A stretch of 54,784 nt of DNA from Candidatus Poribacteria bacterium (GTDB lineage Bacteria; Poribacteria; WGA-4E; WGA-3G), in NCBI GenBank assembly GCA_022821965.1, contig JAJECN010000015.1:1-54784 (forward strand), in the 5' to 3' direction. Within the stretch, counting starts at the first letter, position 1. Every line of letters begins with the position of its first letter. Both the position numbers and the translations under genes were made by a program. Positions 35,001-41,634 of this stretch are shown piece after piece. The notes beneath the pieces are model-generated. The model was not told the origin of the DNA. It saw only the letters and a program-made list of their open reading frames with translations, and searched no databases.

Positions 35001-36399
35001 CGGGTGCCATTGCGGGCACAACAGACATAGAGTCATAATAAGCGGTGAGGATGATGAGTTCGTCACGTAGTGTCGGGTCTCCACCTTCTAAAAATCCGCG
35101 TATGTTCTGTCCAACACGGCGTTCCCACGTCATCTTACCTCTAACACGGACATTAACCTGATTCCCTTGCGCCTGTTCCTCTTGAAGTAGATTGGTGAGA
35201 ACATCCGCATCTTTTTTGGAAAGCCAAAATCGCGGTATGTTGGCGGGGACGGTACCGAACTTGTTTTCTGCTTCCCCTCGGATAGTGGTTTCGGGTTCAA
35301 TAAAGATGACAGCTGTGCCACCGAGCATCGCGGCGTTGATGTAACGGGTACTGGAGTTAAAGTCAAGGAGGACTATAGCCCCTTTGGGGATGAAGATGTG
35401 TGATTCGCTTGCGGCGACGAACTCGCCTGTTTCATCGACCTGTCCGTCGTTATTGTTATCGATCCCATCGGTAGCGTCGCCTGAGCTTTCATCCGTCCAA
35501 CCATCGGCATCGTTGTCAATGCCGTCTGTTGCCCATCCCAGAATTTCCGAGAGCAGCGGTATTTCGCCATATTCGTCAACGGTACCGTCTTCATCGTTGT
35601 CAATACCGTCAGATGCTTTTTGCAGGTGTTCGTTGAGTATGTCGTCAGTAATGCTGGCTTCGGTGATGCGGTAGCGACGTGCGAGAGCTGTGAGGGTGTC
35701 TCCATCTTGAAGTTTATACCAGAATCCACCGATGTTTGTGCCGTTGAAATCAGCGAGTTCGCCATCATCAGCGTAAAGGAGTGGACCGGACAAACCACCT
35801 GTTGGAACGAAAACTGTACTTCCTTCAACGATAGGGGTTGGCAAAAATTTGTTCCGTTCGTTTGCGAGAATAGTCGCTTCAGGGACTTGGTAACTTAAGG
35901 CTATATCTTCAAGTGTTTCGTCTGCTAAAACGGTATGTTTAATGCCATCTGCTAACAGGGAGGTACGAACGAGGTTGGGCCAGAGTGGTGTAAGTTTAAA
36001 GGTGTGCAGCACAGTGCCTTCAGGGGAGAGGACTTCAACAACACTGTCTCCGTGGTCGACCGGCACAGTCACAGAGAATTCTCGGCTTTCCACGTTTTGC
36101 AAACCGATCTCAGCGAACCGGTCAAAGATGTATTTACTACCACTCGCAGCTTGCGGATAGCCTGTTACGCGGCTATCAAGGCTTGAGAGGCGTGCAAGGT
36201 CCTTTCGAATGTTGCCGATAGAGAGGTCATCCCGAATCTGAATGGCTGCAGATTGCATGCCAGTACTGGAAATTGCTTGTGCGTATGCAGTATCCAACGG
36301 TTGCCCAGTCAAAAGCAAAACAGAAAGGAGAAGGGTTAATACATTTATTAGAGCACTGAAGTGTAGCGAGTATTGCTCGCGCCTACCACAAATTTTCAT
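29071..36399 (-). CDS. Giant FtsX/MacB permease fused to a degenerate M28 peptidase
   Basis: About 2442 aa from ATG 36399, which starts a good signal peptide ending AYAQA; an alternative TTG at 36477 would extend across a palindromic repeat. Segments in order: a peptidase-like N-terminus; LysM-like stretches near 35900 and 35700; three DGIDNDxDG calcium-loop repeats (about 35440-35615); an M28-like core (about 34840-35060); very long coiled coils (about 33000-34700); a beta-rich region; membrane helices (31020-31440); a large extracytoplasmic part; and an FtsX domain with YERVREIGIYSSVGLAP (about 29600-29960), then a C-terminal extension. The M28 metal residues look lost: AYYDS for AHYDS and GADPT for GADDN, and GHFQG stands where GEEQG is usual. 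Probably a non-catalytic sensor or binding head on an ABC permease whose ATPase is at 24137. Confidence 0.85.
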   Translation of the reverse strand: MKICGRREQYSLHFSALINVLTLLLSVLLLTGQPLDTAYAQAISSTGMQSAAIQIRDDLSIGNIRKDLARLSSLDSRVTGYPQAASGSKYIFDRFAEIGLQNVESREFSVTVPVDHGDSVVEVLSPEGTVLHTFKLTPLWPNLVRTSLLADGIKHTVLADETLEDIALSYQVPEATILANERNKFLPTPIVEGSTVFVPTGGLSGPLLYADDGELADFNGTNIGGFWYKLQDGDTLTALARRYRITEASITDDILNEHLQKASDGIDNDEDGTVDEYGEIPLLSEILGWATDGIDNDADGWTDESSGDATDGIDNNNDGQVDETGEFVAASESHIFIPKGAIVLLDFNSSTRYINAAMLGGTAVIFIEPETTIRGEAENKFGTVPANIPRFWLSKKDADVLTNLLQEEQAQGNQVNVRVRGKMTWERRVGQNIRGFLEGGDPTLRDELIILTAYYDSMSVVPAMAPGADPTCGIATLMELARLFSQPQYRPGYSVLFVAIDGHFQGLAGMRAFMEGIGQDIVGSATDSPGTPTMHGLRRGLSTDIIEFEELGRRLLLSIDRSVLVDLPAYFFHGIHRVKADLESLGTTLDGLAETRSEIENLTEQQRDFSERQKKQTDRNRKREKQGFTGEEKSRLLVNLARSKKEALQTTHFLRDIVERLTEVRTVALDTSRSAQRELIETLALPIARLDIWAVEKLTRAIETGTINEYATHPNHAYLLPVQQGSDWQIPVPEDLPQELMPDLEMLNKTLANWELSDKSKFTLMWTPEKILDRHLDLHSLNKVKDARSVLRDATDSQEVAIQREVQLLEKVLAQIPDSQQVEDEIKTSIRKLKDTPMDKLSGDSPIYSGKFLSKAGIERLNTIDTQLRQRLNESEDATDTTILIADILKDKQGIFEIALRNARLEQTRIQYLIATAGTLGREYLDEERLILENYLSEEEVEQALSLRSRIASHISETTLLAIIKKRADADIIALENLFERLPTLDTDLDDETKVLLRDNLLTLRNARFRNIQSRVEKMLRIDTSEYNRKLGQIEAAIALQDLFNRYYTSLYISIDLSSQSNQFGVFNKGWFYDQQPEFVLRREFASIGNKLASYAEDADFGVRVRKLWQWTDDQIRQAVMTRQWTVANGISDKAALEGKTLETLLSSHFSKLTGLSGVSRLMKMQFEQWRNQGEPSEDMLKDMDYIRKEVERFIRNDVRTAKKNRKNNIRTREQLDAMLRLRYEDPDTFSDDEIEDIRTLISIAGLGGESNFVNAISASGGKTWKTYIPGKIAFDSEVATLVGKTGIAFATIEDARVLTDTPLDTIERVDLQEGGNLHQQAQTLASLLIQALRDEEMPTAARVGNFYCNLFGDVVEFDARESALPNKPVPYPILTLRRKHKSMMGVRGDLFVMGDNKGNFEVAGLAMEGRATRRLGGAQEVEAYILDPDSGDIVYAPDLGNYGAKLLPNKVPINTRRRGCRVVAFPCVSTTIYDLVDQRYLRTLRELEVYDALTDSAPEKFGMSKPWQQEGVSAAEPIALVYSEPNTRIKVGMAYGQIGKRLLLIKATKSGMKNPTLYTGEGFVVRENGQIRLTPYVVVRDMWWLDENRSRLYKRFGISSDRLDKLHQFANEYLARAETELLQSDYQQALKLARAAWGYESRAYPDVKQTGNDVVNGVMFYLALLMPFAYFMERLIFGFPNIHKQIVGSFAIFLLVFFFLSQVHPAFQITTTPVIILIAFVVLALTVIVISIIVRKFEEQLEKIRQEGNKVYKADVGRLSASAAAFSLGISNMRKRKGRTILTCCTLVILTFTVISFTSVRTFMHPNRTSLPQVTPRYTGLLIRDQYWRPLEEPVLTSVLNDMQKTQITLTALERLLARKNELLIKQGQQPIDIPAAVAALEQGGFIEQGDEESIVTVRNVVAPRAWYQSSGTGDQSFVQLTRTPNPADSSPPTHQLTGEALTFAANMLVGMNEAEPGVSGIDRYLQYGKWFNPADAHEWPTEWPYCIVLPKGMAELLKITESDMGKATVSVYGADFTVVGVLGIGFKDLTDNDGEELTPVDYQLMQQQRSRGATGDETLEGELQKYLHLTPDSIAILPYEVVMNQGGTLRSVAVNMEPRDDDPKLLGAIDKLDLIMAPLMNRIALDFFVGRDKDTYLYSSIGMTSFSGMGNLFVPILIAALIVLNTMLGAVYERVREIGIYSSVGLAPVHIAFLFLAEACVYAIVGAVLGYLMGQAIATTLVHFGWLAGLTLNYSSMSTVVATIIVMAVVLLSTMYPAIKASRMAVPDIERKWKLPEPEGDVWHFNLPFTVLEEEALGLNVFMRDYFEAHADESASDFYTDQVAFSQVEAEDSYQIGMMVWLAPYDLGVSQSIQFVTSPAGGEEEDLYKITLDVHRESGEIASWKRVNRRFLNLLRKQLLIWRTFSVDVRSEFHERGRTEGTDGSAEETAQMEPAPTPAD

Positions 36400-36411
36400 C
36401 CGATTTGATTT

Positions 36412-36455
36412 ACGGACTGGAAACCCCTGAACACGTTCAGGAGACGCAAGTCCGT
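36412..36455. repeat. Nested palindrome at the 5' end of the giant gene
   Basis: ACGGACT (36412-36418) pairs with AGTCCGT (36449-36455) around CCTGAACACGTTCAGG (36426-36441), which is itself a hairpin. A second hairpin GCGAG-TATTG-CTCGC lies at 36366-36380. They overlap the region where the start codon must be chosen, so may form part of the leader mRNA and control translation. Confidence 0.6.
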
Positions 36456-36620
36456 CCTCCTTATGTATTTTTTTCAAAAAAGGATTAAACCTTTTTTAAC
36501 TTCGCACGCCTAATGTCTTGGAGAGCAGCGATTTTTCATATACCATACATCTCTTAGAAACTCGCCGATTTTTGTTTCCTCAAACAACGCCTCAAACGAA
36601 ATGCGCCTGAAGTCTATTCA

Positions 36621-36723
36621 GATACGCGCGTATCCGTAGAGAGGCTTCCCACCTGCAGTGGTGGCTGAGTAGGATTACGGGTTTCTGAGACCGCGAAAGT
36701 AGAACAGTCGAGAGGGAAGGTCT
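36621..36723. other. Cluster of hairpins in a 560-base gap; candidate structured RNA
   Basis: Three structures follow each other: a perfect 14-base palindrome GATACGCGCGTATC (36621-36634); CCGTA (36634-36638) with TACGG (36676-36680), enclosing CCACC (36649-36653) with GGTGG (36660-36664); and AGACC (36688-36692) with GGTCT (36719-36723). Downstream on the plus strand CTCCG-TTTTT-CGGAG (36803-36817) followed by CCTTTT could be a weak terminator. The gap 36478-37056 lies between divergent genes and holds no convincing ORF. No known RNA class is recognised. Confidence 0.35.
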
Positions 36724-36890
36724 TAATAGGTTCCTCTGCCTTGAGTCAGCGGGTAGTTAATGTTGTAAATTCTCCCACCTTTTTCTGGTTTTTCAAATTT
36801 CTCTCCGTTTTTCGGAGCCTTTTGGCGTAATTTTAAGAAGCGTAATACGTATATTCTATACTATTATTACAATTTTTGTCAAATTAAAAT

Positions 36891-36924
36891 TTGCATTTAA
36901 GGCTTTTTTAGATTAAAATATAAT
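36891..36924 (+). promoter_or_regulatory. Promoter of the XRE regulator
   Basis: TTGCAT at 36891-36896, 17 bases, TAAAAT at 36914-36919; an overlapping TATAAT lies at 36919-36924. The region is very AT-rich. About 130 bases separate it from the GTG start. Confidence 0.5.
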
Positions 36925-37056
36925 TCGCGCCTTGCCTCTCGTTGAAGTGCCATTCTCTTAAAACCATACTTTGCTGCAATGCCGTAGCGATGCTAAAATT
37001 GAAAAAAACTCAGCGGCGATATAATACCCCCCTGCTGTCTGATAAAGGAGCCAAAC

Positions 37057-37428
37057 GTGGCAAAAGAATCAAAGGATTCAAGTACTGACAAGGTTGTCTC
37101 ACGTATAAAACTGCGTCGTCGTGAATTGAAATTGACGCAAACAGAACTCGCAAAAGTGGCAAATCTAACGCCTGCTGCAATCTCGCAATTTGAATCGGGA
37201 GCCAGAAAACCCTCGTTTAAGACGCTTTCAAGTCTTTCTGATGCATTGAAGGTTACGACCGATTACCTCCTTGGAAAAACTGAAAAAAGCTACGGCGATC
37301 TCTTAGCCGATCCGAAGATTAGTGCTATGTTCAGGGGCATGATGGAATTTACGGAGAAGGATAAGGAAACACTCTACGAGTTCTACGAATTTCTCAAAAC
37401 CAAAGCAGAAGCCCAGAAGACAGAGTAG
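37057..37428 (+). CDS. XRE-family transcriptional regulator
   Basis: 123 aa from GTG 37057, with AAGGAG at 37045-37050. Residues about 15-72 form an HTH_3 domain: IKLRRRELKLTQTELAKVAN, recognition helix TPAAISQFESGARKPSFKTL, and the closing LSDALKVTTDYLLGK. The remaining 50 residues are a helical charged tail (DKETLYEFYEFLKTK), perhaps for dimerisation. Nothing else on this strand is nearby; a role in controlling the divergent giant-permease cluster is possible from position only. Confidence 0.92.
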   Translation: MAKESKDSSTDKVVSRIKLRRRELKLTQTELAKVANLTPAAISQFESGARKPSFKTLSSLSDALKVTTDYLLGKTEKSYGDLLADPKISAMFRGMMEFTEKDKETLYEFYEFLKTKAEAQKTE

Positions 37429-37457
37429 CGTGCTCCACACTAAAGAAGTCCTACCGG

Positions 37458-38507
37458 TTAGAGCGTAGGGCAGAGGCAAATTTTTCCAAAATTTTGGCGA
37501 TTTTCTAACAGCAGGTGTGCCTCACCCGCACGATGGAGTGGCAGCACCCGGTCAATAATAGGTTCGAGTTTCCCTTGTCCGGCGAGTTGGACAAGCGTTC
37601 GGAGTTCAGCCACCGTGCCGAGGGCAGATCCCATCACTGTGAGCTGCTTCTGATACAACTTTCGGATGTTAATCGTTCCGATATTGCCTGTTGTTACGCC
37701 ACACGAAACGAGCCTCCCGTTTTTAGCAAGGCTTGCGATACTCTGTTCCCATGTTGCAGCCCCAACGTGCTCAAGAACAATATCGACCCCTCGCCCATCT
37801 GTTACGTCAAGTACCACCTCCGAGAAGTCTATATCCTTATAGTTAATCGTAACGTCCGCGCCCATTTCCCGTGCGCGTGCAAGTTTTTCATCGCTGCTTG
37901 CTGTGGCAAAGACTCTGGCACCACACAACTTCGCGATCTGCAACCCCGCACTTCCGACACCACCGCCTACACCAAGAATTAAAACATCGTCTTCGGGACG
38001 CAGTTGGGCACGCGTCATCAGCATGTGCCATGCTGTAAGATAGGCGATCGGCATCGCAGCAGCATTAACGAAGGACAGCGCGTCCGGTATCTGAATAGCG
38101 TTTTGGGCGGGTGCTTTCACGTATTCTGCGTATCCGCCGTTCGTTTGGAAACCGATGAGTTCTTGCGTGTCACACAGGTTTTTCGCGCCGCTATGGCAGT
38201 CTCTACAGACATCGCACGGGATACATGGCGCGAGGACGACCCGATCCCCGACGGCTACACCGCGTGTCGCGTTCCCAATCTTAGCAATTGTCCCAGCGAT
38301 GTCGGATCCAAGTATATGCGGTGTCTCGCCCCGTTGAAACTTCTCCGCAATCTCTGGTCGGTTCCGTCGGGCGTGAAGATCCAGATAGTTCACTGCACAG
38401 GCTTCGACTTTAACCAGTACTTCGTTAGCGTCAAGTGTTGGCTTCGGTACATCTGTATACTGAAGTACCTCTGTGCTACCCTGTTCTGAGAAAACAATCG
38501 CTTTCAT
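37458..38507 (-). CDS. Zinc-type MDR alcohol dehydrogenase / quinone oxidoreductase
   Basis: 349 aa. Medium-chain dehydrogenase. The structural-zinc lobe is present with four cysteines (C-x2-C-x2-C-x7-C in CIPCDVCRDCHSGAKNLC), the nucleotide fold has VGGGVGSAGLQIAKLCGA, and the domain closes with the usual KLEPIIDRVLPL. Catalytic-zinc ligands are not obvious: the position usually holding Cys reads CAVNYLD and the following His region is HILGSD, so it may be either an alcohol dehydrogenase or a zinc-poor reductase. Substrate unknown. Convergent with the XRE gene, 29 bases apart. Confidence 0.88.
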   Translation of the reverse strand: MKAIVFSEQGSTEVLQYTDVPKPTLDANEVLVKVEACAVNYLDLHARRNRPEIAEKFQRGETPHILGSDIAGTIAKIGNATRGVAVGDRVVLAPCIPCDVCRDCHSGAKNLCDTQELIGFQTNGGYAEYVKAPAQNAIQIPDALSFVNAAAMPIAYLTAWHMLMTRAQLRPEDDVLILGVGGGVGSAGLQIAKLCGARVFATASSDEKLARAREMGADVTINYKDIDFSEVVLDVTDGRGVDIVLEHVGAATWEQSIASLAKNGRLVSCGVTTGNIGTINIRKLYQKQLTVMGSALGTVAELRTLVQLAGQGKLEPIIDRVLPLHRAGEAHLLLENRQNFGKICLCPTL

Positions 38508-38510
38508 GTT

Positions 38511-38540
38511 GGTTTTCGGTTGTCAGTTTTCGGTTGTCGG
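38511..38540. repeat. Heptamer element 8, single arm
   Basis: GGTTTTC GGTTGTC AGTTTTC GGTTGTC: four consecutive heptamers in one direction with no matching inverted arm. It may be a half element left after loss of the other side. Confidence 0.6.
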
Positions 38541-38593
38541 AAGAAAATTATGATGGACCTCATAGATAGGGCGTGGTCAGGCAACACAGAAAT

Positions 38594-39403
38594 TTAACCG
38601 TAGGCACCGTGATTGAGGAAACCGAGTAGACGACGTAAACGGGGACTTGCGTCTTTGTAGACAGAATCCGGCATATTATAGTTCATAAACGGATAATATT
38701 TATGTCCGACGAGGCGGCGACCGTATGTCACCTGTGTGATATATCGGATGCGTTGGGTCTGATTGGGACCACCGCGATGCCATACCTGATTGTTGAACAT
38801 GATGACACTTCCCGCTTTGCCGAGATTATACTGAATTTTTTCTTCCCACTCTGTTCCTTCTATTGGGTTCGGGGGTGACGCACCAAAAAGATGAGAGCCC
38901 GGAACGACTTCTGTACCACCGTGTTCAATCTCGGTGACATCGGTGAGATAGTAATTCGCTGTAAAGAGCAGCACCGGCAGCCGCACGTTCTTTGGCGGTT
39001 CACCCTCCGTTACGATGTAGTGCGGTGCATCGTCCTGATGCCAAGACGTAATCCCGCCGCCCGGAAACGTCTGGAACGAGTTGTTGTGTATGACATGGCA
39101 GTTTTCCGCGACAAGTGCTTCAGCGAAGGAGACAATCGGTTCGAGATCAAATAGGCGGCGATTCGCTTCGCTGTGTTCAAACATCCGATGGCTCAAGTGC
39201 ATGCGACCGCCCGGGCTTCCACCATTTAAGCCGTTCGGATCGTTTTTGAGTGCCCACTCTAAATCCTGTCGCAGTTGCGCGCAGTGATCAGGTGTCAAGA
39301 CATTTTGCAGAAACAGGCAGCCTCGTTGGTGGAAGGTTTCCACCCATTCCTGAATTTGTTCATCACTGACAACTTGATCTGCTAAGTAGGTTGTTTGTGC
39401 CAT
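38594..39403 (-). CDS. Phytanoyl-CoA dioxygenase (PhyH) family protein
   Basis: 269 aa. Iron site His122-x-Asp124 (WHQDD) and distal His209 (WHRGG); Arg218 in NQTQRIRY likely binds 2-oxoglutarate. Ends NYNMPD...GAYG, as in the paralog at 2374-3204. The extra aromatic YYLTDVTEIEHGGTEVVPGSH stretch is standard for the family. Substrate unknown. It lies five bases downstream of the restriction endonuclease stop on the same strand, but there is no functional link between them, and a weak ribosome-binding site (AGGAG) precedes the ATG. Confidence 0.9.
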   Translation of the reverse strand: MAQTTYLADQVVSDEQIQEWVETFHQRGCLFLQNVLTPDHCAQLRQDLEWALKNDPNGLNGGSPGGRMHLSHRMFEHSEANRRLFDLEPIVSFAEALVAENCHVIHNNSFQTFPGGGITSWHQDDAPHYIVTEGEPPKNVRLPVLLFTANYYLTDVTEIEHGGTEVVPGSHLFGASPPNPIEGTEWEEKIQYNLGKAGSVIMFNNQVWHRGGPNQTQRIRYITQVTYGRRLVGHKYYPFMNYNMPDSVYKDASPRLRRLLGFLNHGAYG

Positions 39404-39408
39404 TACTT

Positions 39409-40275
39409 CTACGCTCCTTTAGTTAAAGTCGGTAGATTCACCTGAAAAACAAGAAAATTTCCATTAAAATGGTGTTGGAGAACAAAAACTTCCATTTGAG
39501 GAAATAAATTCGCACATTCCATTTCCCCAAATGCAATTTTCATCTTATTTTCCTCTTGGCTTTGCTCTATATCACCATGACATGGAACAATCAAGTTCAA
39601 TGTATCATCTCGGATTTGTGGATACTGATTTGAATTCAAAATGTTCGCGCCAGCTTTAACTTCGGTCATAATACGAAAGCGTAGCCGGACTGAGGCATCG
39701 TCTATGTTTCTCGTTCTACTGAAGGTTTCCTGCTCACTGAATATATCTAACAACTTCTGTTTCAGGGATGACGACAAAGACTCCCCAAGTTCGTTTAGCC
39801 GCTCTTCTAAGGCTTGGCCAAAAGCCTCTGAAATCAGCCTTGAAACAGGCACGGTCTCAAAAAACTTTCCGTGAGTCAAGCAAACTTTCACATTTGGTTG
39901 TTTTCTACCACGAATCAGATAGAAAACCTGGCGAATAGGTAAGGAAAGTATATCATTACCCGCTTCTTCCATCTGTGTTCGGATAACGTTTTCCTGTCCG
40001 GCCGTTAATTTCTTAACATTCTTTTCACCTGTCGGAATTGTTGAATTAAAGGAAGCAACCGAATAGGTTTTGCTATCCTTGAGTTCAATCAATTCGCCAC
40101 CAGTAAACTGCGAATCAGTGTGATTGAGTTTAATGGCTAAGTCAGGAAATCGCCCTTTGTTGACACAGGAAAGCATTTGTCCATCAAATGGAAAACTCTC
40201 AAGTTTATTTCCTGAGAGCAGCTTCTCTTTTTTCCGGCACAAGTCAACAAAGAAATGATAAATTGAGTAAGCCAT
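39409..40275 (-). CDS. Type II restriction endonuclease (candidate)
   Basis: 288 aa. Its start codon follows the stop codon of the methyltransferase with no gap. A PD-(D/E)xK nuclease core is visible: Pro44-Asp45, then 18 residues, Glu64-Leu-Lys66 (IELKDSK). The rest is unlike any enzyme I can name, so the recognition site is unknown. A C-terminal part rich in Asn/Gln (about 200-288) may be the recognition domain. It looks more AT-rich than neighbouring genes, in keeping with mobility of RM systems. Confidence 0.75.
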   Translation of the reverse strand: MAYSIYHFFVDLCRKKEKLLSGNKLESFPFDGQMLSCVNKGRFPDLAIKLNHTDSQFTGGELIELKDSKTYSVASFNSTIPTGEKNVKKLTAGQENVIRTQMEEAGNDILSLPIRQVFYLIRGRKQPNVKVCLTHGKFFETVPVSRLISEAFGQALEERLNELGESLSSSLKQKLLDIFSEQETFSRTRNIDDASVRLRFRIMTEVKAGANILNSNQYPQIRDDTLNLIVPCHGDIEQSQEENKMKIAFGEMECANLFPQMEVFVLQHHFNGNFLVFQVNLPTLTKGA

Positions 40276-41193
40276 CTACTGTTTTGATTCAAAAAGTGCT
40301 GTCTGTTTGGAGACAGATAGCTCAGCGGATTTGGACTGTCTCGTTAGAGCGGTTTTACCCCAAATAGTTTCCAAGTCTGGGGTACAGGCGTAATCCTTGA
40401 AAAAGCGAGAAACATCATCTGACTTTCTTTGTTCGACAAGTCTGTTTTGAATGAGCGCGACATTATGTGAGTCAAGTTCAATTCCTATTGCGTGGCGCTC
40501 TAACTGTTCCGCGACAACGAGCGTCGTTCCGGAGCCTGCGAACGGGTCGAGGACAACATCACCAGGATTTGTAGACGAAAGAATAATCCGAAGGAGCAAT
40601 TGGATAGGGGCTTGTTGTTTGTGCAAGCGACTCCCCGCTGCATCACGCAACGCTTCATCGCCTGCAAAGTAGCCCGAGGTTAACTCACGGATATCATCCC
40701 ACACGTCAGTAACAAACATACCGTTCTCGCGGGCATGTTTATAGCCTACTGGCAGTGGGGGGTCAATGCGTAACCGGTGGAAAACACGCGGTGTTTTCCC
40801 TTTCGTAGCGAACGCAATGACTTGGTAGTGTTTGCCGAAACGTTTCAACCCTGGTACTGCTGAGGTTTTCTTTTTCCAAATAATCAGGTTTTGAAAAGTC
40901 CATCCGGTATCGCGCAAGCACTGTAACACAAATTCTGCGTTTTTTTCTCGTTGCATGAAGTAAATTGCACCGCCATCGGAAGTCAATGCATATACCTTTG
41001 CACAGACCTCGCGCATCCACGCCCAGTACTCCGCTGGAGGCAGATTGTCGTCCCATGCCTTGTATCCTTTATCTTGATTGAAAGGTGGATCAAGAAAAGC
41101 CAGGTCTATTGGCGGAACAATGCGTTCGCGCACTAATACAGTCGTGCAACTGTCATGGAGGACGATACAATTTTTTTTCAATGAATTGTCCAT
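40276..41193 (-). CDS. Site-specific DNA methyltransferase (Type II, N4/N6)
   Basis: 305 aa. Catalytic motif IV DPPF at 35-38, followed much later by the SAM motif FAGSGTT near residue 220, so beta-class order (N6-adenine or N4-cytosine). The domain after DPPF (YKAWDDNLPPAEYWAWM) is usual for the N6_N4_Mtase family. Protects the host from the nuclease encoded immediately downstream; the specificity is unknown. No good ribosome-binding site is seen before the ATG. DUF350 ends 20 bases upstream. Confidence 0.93.
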   Translation of the reverse strand: MDNSLKKNCIVLHDSCTTVLVRERIVPPIDLAFLDPPFNQDKGYKAWDDNLPPAEYWAWMREVCAKVYALTSDGGAIYFMQREKNAEFVLQCLRDTGWTFQNLIIWKKKTSAVPGLKRFGKHYQVIAFATKGKTPRVFHRLRIDPPLPVGYKHARENGMFVTDVWDDIRELTSGYFAGDEALRDAAGSRLHKQQAPIQLLLRIILSSTNPGDVVLDPFAGSGTTLVVAEQLERHAIGIELDSHNVALIQNRLVEQRKSDDVSRFFKDYACTPDLETIWGKTALTRQSKSAELSVSKQTALFESKQ

Positions 41194-41213
41194 AGTGTTT
41201 ACGCGTTTGTGAA

Positions 41214-41549
41214 CTAACCCATCGCGGCGGCGACGATGATGCCGAGTGAGACGAGGACCCCCGCAACAGCAATGCCAGCAGCGGTGTTGTTCTCTTCGGC
41301 AATCTGACGGTTTAGATCGTAGGGGGTCGCCATATCAAAGACTTTATAGCCTATCATCAGAACTATTAAACCGACGATACTAAAAACGATGCCTTCAATG
41401 ATAAAACCGCCTAAGACTTTGAAGTCTACCATCGCGACCTCTCCAGATGCCGCGTCGGATTGCGCAATAGCGTTGTGTGAAAACAGCGTGAAGGCAACAA
41501 TTGCCACCGCAACCAGAATGAATGTGGTGAAAACGATCTTTTTAGCCAT
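41214..41549 (-). CDS. DUF350 membrane protein
   Basis: 111 aa. The first helix (4-29, possibly a cleaved signal) is followed by a second (about 46-70) and a third (about 90-110). The DMATPYDLNRQIAEENNTAAGI loop is the DUF350 signature. Often two copies per protein; here one. Function unknown; family members are inner-membrane. On the minus strand AAGGAGACTCAACAA precedes the ATG at 41549, a good start. It lies between the 1334-aa gene and the RM operon. Confidence 0.85.
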   Translation of the reverse strand: MAKKIVFTTFILVAVAIVAFTLFSHNAIAQSDAASGEVAMVDFKVLGGFIIEGIVFSIVGLIVLMIGYKVFDMATPYDLNRQIAEENNTAAGIAVAGVLVSLGIIVAAAMG

Positions 41550-41634
41550 TTTGTTGAGTCTCCTTATTTGGGCGGGACTTATAAAAAATTTACCCCCGCG
41601 TATATCTGTGCGTAGCGGTTGGGTGATCCAACCC

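Noticed and set aside
36500-36820. RNase P RNA, 6S RNA, tmRNA or a known riboswitch in the 560-base gap
   Set aside because: None of the conserved sequence blocks I know for these RNAs is present. Only local hairpins were kept.
38004-38489. 161-aa plus-strand frame opposite the MDR dehydrogenase
   Set aside because: The dehydrogenase on the minus strand has complete family motifs; the opposite frame has none.
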